From Eubacteriales bacterium (lineage in GTDB: Bacteria > Bacillota > Clostridia > Peptostreptococcales > Anaerovoracaceae), in the NCBI GenBank assembly GCA_028706405.1, contig JAQWBM010000003.1, positions 1-64,000 on the forward strand: a DNA stretch of 64,000 bases, read 5' to 3'. Shown piece by piece: positions 28,048-36,209 of the stretch. A program made the position numbers and the translations under genes. The notes beneath the pieces were generated by a model. That model searched no databases and was not told the DNA's origin. It worked only from the letters and a program-made list of their open reading frames with translations. How positions within the stretch are numbered: position 1 is the first letter of the stretch; every line of letters starts with the position of its first letter.

Positions 28048-28203
28048 ACCTCATCCCCTCCTTCTATACTACAAATCAGTAAGCCCTTTTTTCTCAATTT
28101 GAAAATATATTCGGCATTTTATTTGGATTACCTTATTTATCATAAATTGTATTAATATTGCCTCTTCTTAGTTTAATAAAGGGCAATGTGGTTATCGTAC
28201 CCA

Positions 28204-29550
28204 TCAAACTATACGTTCCAACGCCATCCCAATAATTTTATCAGCATAATCCGCCATAAACAATGGAATATTCAGTAGATCATCATCAAGGCGCAGGTTA
28301 TTCAATGAAAAGCGCACACGAAGCTTTACCTTATCACCGTACTTTTCCTTGTATTTTTTCAAGCTTCTGCTTTCCACATTGCTCTCCGATTTAACCTCTA
28401 CAGGCAAAATGTCATTTTCTCTTTGGATAAGAAAATCAACCTCATACCTCGGGTTATCCATCGTCCAATAGCGTGGCATGGCTTCAAACTGGTTTTGTAG
28501 TGCTTGCAGGACATAATTCTCGCTCAAAGCCCCTTTAAACTCTATAAACAGTCTATTACCCTCACCAAATGCCGAAGGAGCCAAAAGAGATAACCTTCGT
28601 AACAAGCCTACATCTACCATGTATAACTTAAATGCAGACAAATCATCGTATGCTGAAATGGGCAGTCCCGGGGCGGTACTGCGATATATCTTATAAGTCA
28701 GATTGGCATCACAAAGCCATTGCAAAGCATCTTCATATTCTCTCGCTCTGGCACCTTCCTTAACGACTTTATAGATAAATTTCTTGTTCTCCCTTGCAAG
28801 TTGGGAAGGTATAGACTTCCATATCATCGATATCTTTGGAAAATCCTTGGGATCAGGGTGTTTGGCAAAATCACGTTCGTATGCTCCCAAAATATTAGAC
28901 AACACCTGCTGCATCAGCTCCACATCCCGGTCTTGCACCCAAGAGCGAACGGATTCAGGCATTCCTCCTGTTACAAAATACATTTTCAGTTTTTCATAGA
29001 GGGGATTGAAAAATGCCTCTGGAATCGGCTCAATTCTATCTACGCTTTTCATATAATCGGCAAAGTTACCATCACTATTGGCCATTAAAAATTCCGTAAA
29101 TGTCATGGGCATGATTTCTAAAAAATCCACTTTCCCAACTGGGAAGGAAGCAGGCTTAGACAATGCAATGCCCAATAATGATCCTGCACAAGCCACATGA
29201 TAATGGGGCGTGTTTTCACAGAAATATTTTAATGTGTTCAATGCGTTCGGGCATTCCTGTATTTCATCAAAAACAATGAGCGTGTCCTCCGGGTTATCTC
29301 GTTTAATGACTTCACCGCTTGCCATCATCAGATTTTGCAGAATACGCTCTACGTCCTTAGTACTCTCAAAAAATTGCTTATATTCCGGGTGCTCGTCAAA
29401 GTTGAAATAAGCCATATTTCCATAATGGCGTTTTGCAAATTCTTTGAGCAGCCAAGTCTTACCGACCTGACGCACCCCTTTTAAGATGAGCGGCTTTCTA
29501 TATTTGGAGTCTTTCCAATCCAGCAGTTTTTGCATAACCAGTCTTTCCAT
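28204..29550 (-). CDS. AAA ATPase with C-terminal DUF4143 domain
   Basis: About 448 residues. The N-terminal AAA_14 domain has Walker A GVRQVGKTWLLKEF and Walker B LIVFDEIQECP. The C-terminal DUF4143 domain ends in a nuclease-like fold segment with EVDFLIQRENDILPVEVKSE. Proteins of this family are common in mobile and defence-rich regions, but their biochemical role is largely unknown. The ATG at 29550 has AGGTGG upstream; the longer frame to 29646 has no support. It is monocistronic, transcribed in the same direction as the defence genes and separated from kwaA by 156 bases. Confidence 0.8.
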   Translation of the reverse strand: MERLVMQKLLDWKDSKYRKPLILKGVRQVGKTWLLKEFAKRHYGNMAYFNFDEHPEYKQFFESTKDVERILQNLMMASGEVIKRDNPEDTLIVFDEIQECPNALNTLKYFCENTPHYHVACAGSLLGIALSKPASFPVGKVDFLEIMPMTFTEFLMANSDGNFADYMKSVDRIEPIPEAFFNPLYEKLKMYFVTGGMPESVRSWVQDRDVELMQQVLSNILGAYERDFAKHPDPKDFPKISMIWKSIPSQLARENKKFIYKVVKEGARAREYEDALQWLCDANLTYKIYRSTAPGLPISAYDDLSAFKLYMVDVGLLRRLSLLAPSAFGEGNRLFIEFKGALSENYVLQALQNQFEAMPRYWTMDNPRYEVDFLIQRENDILPVEVKSESNVESRSLKKYKEKYGDKVKLRVRFSLNNLRLDDDLLNIPLFMADYADKIIGMALERIV

Positions 29551-29729
29551 ACTACCACCTCCAAAACAACACATTATTATATACTCTTTGAGTATGATAA
29601 TCACACTTTTATTGATAAGTATAGCCGATATCCTAATATTAGTCAAGGCTAATCACGCTTTTATAATAAAATGATCATTAAAAATCACATAATCGTGTAA
29701 TATTGATTTTACAATATTTGGCATAACGA

Positions 29730-29753
29730 AACCTGCCCGATAAACAGCAGGTT
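29730..29753. terminator. Hairpin between the ATPase and recombinase genes
   Basis: AACCTGC (29730-29736) pairs with GCAGGTT (29747-29753), followed by TT on the plus strand. It lies inside the 334-base gap 29551-29884 between divergent genes, so it may insulate the two promoters. Otherwise the gap holds only AT-rich DNA and the recombinase promoter. Confidence 0.5.
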
Positions 29754-29826
29754 TTCAATATTTTCCATAATTCTATCCAACCACCAAACCACTATGAGTT
29801 AAAAAAAATTCAAATAATAATATATA

Positions 29827-29862
29827 ATTCACCTTCGCAAAAGTGAATCACTGTGATATAAT
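29827..29862 (+). promoter_or_regulatory. Promoter and operator of the recombinase operon
   Basis: TTCGCA (29834-29839) and TATAAT (29857-29862) are spaced by 17 bases. An inverted repeat, ATTCAC (29827-29832) facing GTGAAT (29843-29848), overlaps the -35 element. The first gene of the transcript encodes a ribbon-helix-helix protein, a fold that binds such repeats, so autoregulation is plausible. Confidence 0.55.
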
Positions 29863-29884
29863 TATAAAGAGGTGATGTGAAAAA

Positions 29885-30052
29885 ATGGCTGTATCAGACC
29901 AAAACACACGGATATTGGTTACCATTTCTAAAGAGACGAAAAATAAATTAGAAATGCTATCCACCCAAGAACAAAGATCCGTATCCAACCTTTGTTCTAA
30001 AATAATAAATGACTATATTAAATCAAAGGAGGTTGAATCTCTTTGCGAATAG
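29885..30052 (+). CDS. Ribbon-helix-helix (CopG/Arc-like) small regulator
   Basis: A 55-residue protein (MAVSDQNTRILVTISKE and so on) with the RHH layout: a short strand TRILVTIS, helix KNKLEMLSTQ, turn and helix SVSNLCSKIINDYIKS. It overlaps the TTG start of the serine recombinase by 10 bases, and the two share a promoter containing an inverted repeat. It probably represses its own operon and so controls excision. GAGGTGATG lies upstream. Confidence 0.7.
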   Translation: MAVSDQNTRILVTISKETKNKLEMLSTQEQRSVSNLCSKIINDYIKSKEVESLCE

Positions 30053-31668
30053 CAATTTATACTCGTAAATCAGTATATACTGGCAAAGGTGAGTCTATTG
30101 AAAATCAGATAGAGATGTGTAAAGAGTATATATCTTTAAAGATTAAAGACTCACATGAAGCTGACATCATTATTTACGAAGATGAAGGGTATTCTGGCAA
30201 GAACACAGAAAGACCGCATTTTCAGCGAATGTTAAAAGACATTAGAAAAGCAGGTTTTGACTATGTCATTTGCTACAGGTTAGACCGTATAAGTCGTAGT
30301 GTGAGTGATTTCTCTAATTTAATTGAAGATTTAAAACAACTTGGTACTTCTTTTATTTGTATTAAAGAGGACTTTGACACATCCACTCCTATGGGTAAAG
30401 CCATGATGTACATAGCTTCCGTATTTGCTCAATTAGAAAGAGAAACCATAGCAGAACGTGTACGTGATAATATGCTGATGCTATCTAAAACTGGGCGTTG
30501 GTTAGGTGGCACCACCCCTACAGGCTTTACTTCAGAAAAGGTACAGGAATTTATTTTAGACGGCAAGATAAAGCACTCATGTAAATTAAAAATTAATCTT
30601 GATGAAATAGATGTAGTCAAAACCATGTATGATAAATTCCTAGAGTTTAATTCAGTTTCAGGGGTTAGTAAGTACCTCATAAAGAATAATATCAAATCCC
30701 GCACAGGTAAACTTTATTCTTTACTTGGTATTAAAGAAATTCTTCAAAATCCTGTTTATTGTATCGCCGATAAAGATGTCAGAGACTATTTTATCAGTTT
30801 TAATTCAGATGTCTGCTTTGAAGAATACCAGTGTTCCGACAAGTTTGGATTACTTTCCTATAATAAGCGTGACTATACAAAGAAAAATGTTCCTCGTAAT
30901 TCTAAAGATCAATGGATCATCTCCATAGGCAAGCATAAAGGTATTGTTGCAGGTAAAACATGGGTGAAGGTTCAAGAAATGCTTGAAGAGAATAAGCCCT
31001 CACCAAATCGTGTAAAGGCTCATAACGATTACTCCTTATTATCAGGTATGGTTTACTGTACCAAATGCGGGAGCAAAATGTTTGCTAAGTTCCGCAACAA
31101 TAATGCGGATTTATTTGACTACATATGCAATAGTAAAATGCGTGGAGGTCTAAGTCTATGTGACTGCCAAAATCTGAATGGTCAGCAAATAGACGATATG
31201 GTTTGCGAGTACCTCATGGATTATGCAAATGAAAACTCCAATATTTATAAGCTGTTGGAAAACTTAAAGGGCCGCTTTCAGAATGAGATAAAGTCTAATC
31301 CAATACAAGAAATAGAAACTAAAATAAAAAAGCTAAATGATCAGATTGATAATCTCATCAAGACTTTATCATATACTGAACTTGACAATGAACTTGCACC
31401 TGCACTTATACAACGCATAAATGGTGAAGTCTCAAAGCTGGATAATGAAGTTAAAATGTTAAATGAAGAAAAACTAAATCTACAAAGCAGTATAAACAAT
31501 CTCTCTGACAGGTCTATCCAATTAGACATAATTTCAAGAGCACTAAGTAGTCTCAAAGACAACTTTGGTAACTTAACCATTTATGAGAAGCGAAACCTTA
31601 TTAGACTTCTAATTCAAAAGATTGAATGGGATGGACAAGACTTACATATTTTTATTTACGGCGAATAG
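30043..31668 (+). CDS. Large serine recombinase (integrase/excisionase of the island)
   Basis: A 541-residue recombinase. The resolvase domain starts RIAIYTRKSVYTG with the catalytic serine at position 10 and has the YRLDRISRS arginine motif. It is followed by the Recombinase domain, a zinc ribbon (CTKCGSKM plus later C residues) and a C-terminal coiled coil (about 410-500). These are the features of TnpX/phage-type large serine integrases, which join attP and attB at a two-base core. The start is TTG with AAAGGAGG upstream. The gene ends 59 bases from the attR core, the usual position. Confidence 0.93.
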   Translation: MRIAIYTRKSVYTGKGESIENQIEMCKEYISLKIKDSHEADIIIYEDEGYSGKNTERPHFQRMLKDIRKAGFDYVICYRLDRISRSVSDFSNLIEDLKQLGTSFICIKEDFDTSTPMGKAMMYIASVFAQLERETIAERVRDNMLMLSKTGRWLGGTTPTGFTSEKVQEFILDGKIKHSCKLKINLDEIDVVKTMYDKFLEFNSVSGVSKYLIKNNIKSRTGKLYSLLGIKEILQNPVYCIADKDVRDYFISFNSDVCFEEYQCSDKFGLLSYNKRDYTKKNVPRNSKDQWIISIGKHKGIVAGKTWVKVQEMLEENKPSPNRVKAHNDYSLLSGMVYCTKCGSKMFAKFRNNNADLFDYICNSKMRGGLSLCDCQNLNGQQIDDMVCEYLMDYANENSNIYKLLENLKGRFQNEIKSNPIQEIETKIKKLNDQIDNLIKTLSYTELDNELAPALIQRINGEVSKLDNEVKMLNEEKLNLQSSINNLSDRSIQLDIISRALSSLKDNFGNLTIYEKRNLIRLLIQKIEWDGQDLHIFIYGE

Positions 31669-31732
31669 CGAATTGTCAGCGCTCTATTCGTCGTATAAAT
31701 CAAAATTGCCCTTAGAGTGGTTGCGCATTTCC
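31622..31732 (+). CDS. 5' part of the HTH gene split by integration
   Basis: An open frame of 37 codons starting inside the 3' end of the recombinase gene (ATG at 31622 or 31631) and running into the attR core. In the integrated state it runs on into feoB sequence out of frame. In the excised circle it joins the HTH frame at 19867 in phase. No clear ribosome binding site was seen, so the true start is uncertain and the frame could be coincidental. Confidence 0.45.
31728..31732. other. attR core (TTTCC)
   Basis: Right boundary of the island and first bases of the resumed feoB frame. Joined to the left end, the surroundings form a palindrome with GTGGTTG (31717-31723) facing CAACCAC (19868-19874). 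Confidence 0.8.
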
Positions 31733-32462
31733 GACTCTTATCGCTATCATTACAATATTCTTTGCAGGCTATGCGGCGAGCCCTTTCCAATCTGTGCTGT
31801 CAGCGCTGCTTTTAACAGGGGTAATTGTCCTGGGTATCGCTATGACTCTGATAGTTTCAAGGATATTATCCAAAACAATATTAAAAGGGCTTCCTTCTTC
31901 CTTTACGCTGGAGCTGCCACCCTATCGGAAGCCTCAGATCGGCACGGTGATCGTAAGGTCGGTGTTTGACAGAACCCTGTTTGTGCTGGGCAGGGCAGTG
32001 CTGGTTGCTGCCCCCGCAGGTGTGGTCATCTGGGTGATGGCTAATATATACGTTGGCGATATCAGCATACTTAAACAATGTGCAATATTTTTAGACCCTT
32101 TTGCACAGCTTATCGGTTTGGATGGGTATATTCTTTTGGCTTTCATGCTCGGATTTCCAGCTAATGAAATTGTGATCCCTATCGTAATAATGAGCTATAT
32201 GTCCGCAAGCAGTATGCTCGAGCTGGATAGCTTTACGCAGTTGGGAGATTTGCTTGTTTCCAATGGCTGGACCTGGCTCACAGCTTTATGTATGATGCTG
32301 TTCTCTTTGATGCATTGGCCATGCGGTACGACGTGTCTGACCATAAAAAAAGAATCCAGGAGCTGGAAATGGACTCTGGTTTCTTTTCTGATACCGACGG
32401 TAACAGGCATTGTGGTATGCTTTTTTGTGGCGAGTACTGCTCGTCTGTTGGGGTTTGCATAA
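31728..32462 (+). pseudogene. feoB: feoB, 3' part
   Basis: Codes for the C-terminal 244 residues of FeoB in the same frame as the 5' part: FPTLIAIITIFFAG, the second Gate motif (GFPANEIVIPI) and the last helices, ending ARLLGFA. In the present arrangement it has no start of its own; an internal ATG at 31794 is unlikely to give a functional protein. Together with 18446-19866 it makes a FeoB of about 716 residues, a normal length. It ends 16 bases from the convergent DEAD-box gene. Confidence 0.95.
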
Positions 32463-32478
32463 ATTGAAATTTTCGTTC

Positions 32479-33837
32479 TCACTTGGGCGTTCTGGTACAG
32501 TTATCGCGAACATCACCCGGAGTTTTGTCTCCAGAAGCTCCCTGAACCCCGCCGGTTTCTTTAGCCGGTCGAGATCTGCGCTTGTCCTTGTTATAACCTG
32601 ACTTCTTTCTCGGCTTATTATTATGATTCTCTTTTGCAGACTTTGCAGCAGCCAAAACACTGTTTTGATATTTTTCTTTTATCCATTTTTCAGCATTTTC
32701 TCTAGACGCCTCCACAACTGAATCAGAAGGTAATTCTGATTCTTTGATCAAAGAGCCTGTATGCTCCTCGATCTCATAAAGACTCATAATATCATCACTG
32801 GTTACCAAGGTAATGGCTCGGCCACCTTTACCGGCTCGTCCGGTACGTCCAATACGGTGAACGTAACTGTCCTTTTCAAGCGGTACATCATAATTTACAA
32901 CTAAGGACAGATCTTCAATATGGATCCCGCGTGCCGCCACATCGGTAGCTACAAGCAAATGAATGCCTCCGTTCTTGAATTGCTCCATTATTCTCAGTCT
33001 TTTTGACTGAGGTATATCTCCATGGATCGCCTGTGACGCATATCCTTTTGAAGACAGGAACCTATGAACGTGATCCGCAGCGTAACGAGTATTACAGAAG
33101 ATTAAGCAGCTTTCCGGAGTTTCGGTCATCAATATACGGTGAATCTGAGTACGTTTTTCATTTTTGTTTACCCGATAGTATGTTTGATCTATGGTGTCAA
33201 CGGTTTTTGTCTGAGATTCGATCTCTACCGTAATTGGGTTTTTCATATAACCCCGGCATATGCTTTTTATTTCAGATGGCATGGTAGCCGAAAAAAGAAG
33301 AGTGATTCTATCTTTCGAGAGAGTTTTGATGATTTTGAACACCTGATCGATAAAGCCCATATCCAGCATTCTGTCGGCTTCATCCAGAACAAGATATCGG
33401 ACCTGCTTCACCTTAAGATGACCATTGCGTATGTGATCATAAATGCGGCCGGGAGTTCCCGTTACGATAGAAACTCCTTTCTTCAGATTCTGGATTTCAG
33501 CTTTCATGCTATGCTGTCCATAGACAGCAGTTGTTTTGTGTGTAAGATAAGCAGACATCTGCTTCAGGTCATTATCGATCTGAACTGCAAGCTCACGGGT
33601 TGGAGTCAGAATAAGGCATTGAGGCTCCATGGAGGACGGATCCGACATCTGCAGCAAGGGAATGCCGAAAACCGCTGTTTTACCGCTGCCTGTCTTTGAC
33701 ATTACAATCATATCTATTTTATTGAGGATGTGGGGTATTACTCTGCTCTGCACCTCGGTGGGTTTCTGAAAGCCCATCTCTTCAATTGCTTTTAAGATGG
33801 GAGGAGAAATGCCTAAATCGTTAAAGTTTTTATTCAT
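32479..33837 (-). CDS. DEAD-box RNA helicase
   Basis: A 452-residue ATP-dependent RNA helicase with Q motif, Walker A (SKTGSGKTAVF), LVLDEADRML, FSATM and HRIGRTGRAG in the expected order. A basic, low-complexity tail of about 70 residues (KPRKKSGYNKDKRRSR) could bind RNA. It resembles the CshA/RhlE group; exact subfamily not assignable. These enzymes help in ribosome assembly and RNA turnover, often in the cold. Confidence 0.92.
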   Translation of the reverse strand: MNKNFNDLGISPPILKAIEEMGFQKPTEVQSRVIPHILNKIDMIVMSKTGSGKTAVFGIPLLQMSDPSSMEPQCLILTPTRELAVQIDNDLKQMSAYLTHKTTAVYGQHSMKAEIQNLKKGVSIVTGTPGRIYDHIRNGHLKVKQVRYLVLDEADRMLDMGFIDQVFKIIKTLSKDRITLLFSATMPSEIKSICRGYMKNPITVEIESQTKTVDTIDQTYYRVNKNEKRTQIHRILMTETPESCLIFCNTRYAADHVHRFLSSKGYASQAIHGDIPQSKRLRIMEQFKNGGIHLLVATDVAARGIHIEDLSLVVNYDVPLEKDSYVHRIGRTGRAGKGGRAITLVTSDDIMSLYEIEEHTGSLIKESELPSDSVVEASRENAEKWIKEKYQNSVLAAAKSAKENHNNKPRKKSGYNKDKRRSRPAKETGGVQGASGDKTPGDVRDNCTRTPK

Positions 33838-34087
33838 TTATTTATTCCTTATGATTTATTGAATTAGCTTTAAGGCTTGCTGAACAATTCATTCAACATA
33901 AATTAATATACCACATTTTAACCAACGTTTTTCAAAAATTATTAATATGACGGGACAAAGATAGTTTTTATCTCTCGTCTCTGGCTTACCACAATTCACA
34001 AGATAACATTTTTTTCATAATATGAATACAGAAAATGATATTGATAAGAACATGAGAATAACCGGGTAAAAGGAGGAATCATATAAC

Positions 34088-34630
34088 ATGCCACGAATAT
34101 ATTTAAGTCCATCCGCACAGGAGTCTGATTCCTGGCTGATTGGCGGAAATGAAGAATATTATATGAATTTGATTGCAGACGCTATGATCCCTTTTTTGAG
34201 AGCAAGCGGTATTGATTTTATAAGAAATGATCCGGGTAATTCATTATCCCAAATCCTCTCGCAATCCAATGCCGGCAATTATGATCTGCATCTGGCGCTG
34301 TATTCAAATTCGTCTCCCGAAAACATGAGAGGGCTTTTTCAAGGTCCTGACATTTACTATTTTGCCATAAGCAAAGAGGGTAACAGAGCAGCAAAAATGA
34401 TAGCTGAAAAAATAAGAAGCATCTATCCTGCTCCCGATTTTGTTCAAGTGATACCAACGACGATCCTTGTTGAACTAAGAAGGACAAAAGCTCCTGCAAT
34501 TCTGGCTAAGATCGCTTACCGTGACAATTATGCAGATGCCGCTTGGGTGAGGGATAACATTGATTCTATCGGGAAACAACTTGCCATGGCTGCTGCTGAG
34601 TATTTAAATGTACCTTTTGCTATCACGTGA
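34088..34630 (+). CDS. Amidase_3-like protein with altered metal-site positions
   Basis: A 180-residue protein with the fold pattern of zinc-dependent N-acetylmuramoyl-L-alanine amidases: IYLSPSAQ strand, NEEYYMNLIADAM helix (E22/E23), YDLHLALYSN strand (H68) and VELRRTKAPAIL. In clostridial relatives as I remember them the second strand reads HLALHSN and a later site YHDN. Here these are HLALYSN and YRDN, and the N-terminal metal histidine is not evident. It lacks a signal peptide. It may therefore be a spore-associated amidase or a binding protein without catalysis. AAAGGAGGAA precedes the start. Confidence 0.6.
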   Translation: MPRIYLSPSAQESDSWLIGGNEEYYMNLIADAMIPFLRASGIDFIRNDPGNSLSQILSQSNAGNYDLHLALYSNSSPENMRGLFQGPDIYYFAISKEGNRAAKMIAEKIRSIYPAPDFVQVIPTTILVELRRTKAPAILAKIAYRDNYADAAWVRDNIDSIGKQLAMAAAEYLNVPFAIT

Positions 34631-34748
34631 TCAAAATTCTCGTTATTATCTTAATCCTGTGTTATACTAATATCAAATATCGAAAAACGCAGTAGAAATC
34701 TGCAAATTCTGTGAGCCAGTAAAAGTGAAGGCATATCGAGGATACATC

Positions 34749-35921
34749 ATGGAAAAAATTATTGAAATACTTAGATATTCACTGGAAAATGAAACCCTGA
34801 TCAAGCTGAGCTTCGGAAGCCTTAGAAAGAAGTCTAACCTTTTCAAGAAAACGATTGTCCGTCCCTTGCTGCTGCAGGGAGAATTGTGCTATCAGATTGA
34901 ATATCATTTTACGAATAAAGTGACTCACAGCAATTTAAAAAAAGAGGAATGCTTGCCTCTTTTTGAAGAATTGATCTATGATACTTACAAACAAATCAAT
35001 TTGTTTTGCGTTGATGCGGATTATCAAATACTTGTCTCCAATACGGATAAGCCTAAAATCATAAAAAAGTCTGCAACCAAGACTATGCCACAGCTTGCTC
35101 ATAACAAAGAAAAAAAGTATATACTGCCTGATGGTACCCCCTTTGATTTCCTGATTCGTCTTGGAGTCATGGATAATAGCGGGAAAGTATTTCAAAAGCA
35201 CTATGCGAAATTCCGCCAGATCAACCGATTTTTAGAAATCGTCTCTGATGTCCTGCCCTTCCTGCCGGAAAAGACCCTTCCGGATAATAAGAAAAGTCAA
35301 GAACCTCTTCGCATTATTGATTTTGGATGCGGGAAAGCTTACCTCACCTTTGCTCTTTATCATTATCTGAAATTAATACTTAGTAAAAATGTATCAATAA
35401 TAGGCCTTGATTTAAAAACTGATGTTATTGATTTTTGTAATATGATAGCTGAAGACTTGAAATATGAAGAGCTTCAATTTTTGGAAGGAGATATCGCAGA
35501 GTATTCGGAAAAGGCGAATATCGATATCGATATGGTCGTTACGCTCCACGCATGCGATACCGCTACGGACTATGCCTTGATTAAGGCTGTAAATTGGGGT
35601 GCCTCCGTCATCTTATCCGTTCCCTGTTGCCAGCATGAGCTGTTCAGCCAGATTTCGAATGATCTTCACAAGCCGATCCTCAAGCATGGGATACTCAATG
35701 AACGGTTCTGCGCCGTCCTGACCGATGGACTTCGCGGTCTGAAACTCGAAGAACAGGGCTATGAAGTATCAATGGTTGAATTTGCCAGCCTTGAGCATAC
35801 CTCCAAAAACATCATGATACGCGCTGTCAAAACCGGAAGAAAAAGCGCTGCCGCAGGTGAAAAATATCGACGATTAAAAGAGTATTGGCACGTAAACCCT
35901 ACCATCGATCGGCTGGTTTAA
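34749..35921 (+). CDS. SAM-dependent methyltransferase of unknown substrate
   Basis: About 390 residues. An N-terminal domain of about 180 residues is followed by a class I methyltransferase fold: IIDFGCGKAYLTFAL (AdoMet site), GLDLKTDVI (acidic loop) and VVTLHACDTATDYAL, then SVPCCQHEL. The CDTATDYA and PCCQHE motifs characterise a widespread family also found fused to glutathione-S-transferase domains in eukaryotes, thought to act on RNA or protein. No substrate can be assigned. The start was placed at the ATG with CGAGG upstream; a GTG eight codons earlier is open. Confidence 0.8.
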   Translation: MEKIIEILRYSLENETLIKLSFGSLRKKSNLFKKTIVRPLLLQGELCYQIEYHFTNKVTHSNLKKEECLPLFEELIYDTYKQINLFCVDADYQILVSNTDKPKIIKKSATKTMPQLAHNKEKKYILPDGTPFDFLIRLGVMDNSGKVFQKHYAKFRQINRFLEIVSDVLPFLPEKTLPDNKKSQEPLRIIDFGCGKAYLTFALYHYLKLILSKNVSIIGLDLKTDVIDFCNMIAEDLKYEELQFLEGDIAEYSEKANIDIDMVVTLHACDTATDYALIKAVNWGASVILSVPCCQHELFSQISNDLHKPILKHGILNERFCAVLTDGLRGLKLEEQGYEVSMVEFASLEHTSKNIMIRAVKTGRKSAAAGEKYRRLKEYWHVNPTIDRLV

Positions 35922-36154
35922 CCGATTAAAGTACGATTTTCTCTTTTATTTGCATAAACTGTACCATCCTCTATTGGAAAATCTACAATATAATCAAGCT
36001 TATATTCACCTGTCCAGCTTTTACTTTCCCCATTATAAATATAATTTTTTTCTATGATCGGCTCAATAGAGCAACCGGAAAGCAATAAGGACATTATAAT
36101 AAACAGTGCAATAGCAGCAATGCCTTTTTCATTCAGCGATATATCACTCCTCAT
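35918..36154 (-). CDS. Small lipoprotein
   Basis: A 78-residue secreted protein with a hydrophobic segment ending in a lipobox (LLLSGC) after a longer-than-usual N-terminus, then about 50 polar residues. It converges with and overlaps the methyltransferase gene by four bases. Function unknown. Confidence 0.6.
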   Translation of the reverse strand: MRSDISLNEKGIAAIALFIIMSLLLSGCSIEPIIEKNYIYNGESKSWTGEYKLDYIVDFPIEDGTVYANKRENRTLIG

Positions 36155-36209
36155 ATTATATAAGTCCTCCTAAGGCTATTATAAAAGTATTCTTGACAAG
36201 ATAAGAGAC

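Larger units (their letters stand above)
19862..31727 (+). mobile_element. Integrative island of about 11.87 kb inserted in feoB, with large serine recombinase
   Basis: The boundaries are fixed by feoB itself: both flanks share TTTCC, and joining them there restores a continuous feoB frame. The island carries a large serine recombinase at its right end with a ribbon-helix-helix gene before it, an HTH gene split between its two ends, two small proteins at the left, and a leftward cargo block. The cargo is two methyltransferases (one fused to an Mrr nuclease), a Kiwa-like pair and an AAA/DUF4143 ATPase. I saw no relaxase, coupling protein, replication gene or phage structural gene. It looks like a genomic island that moves by site-specific recombination alone or is mobilised by others. 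Confidence 0.92.

Noticed and set aside
31794..32462. Separate 222-residue transporter gene
   Set aside because: It is the 3' part of feoB; the frame begins at the island boundary and is continuous with the 5' part.
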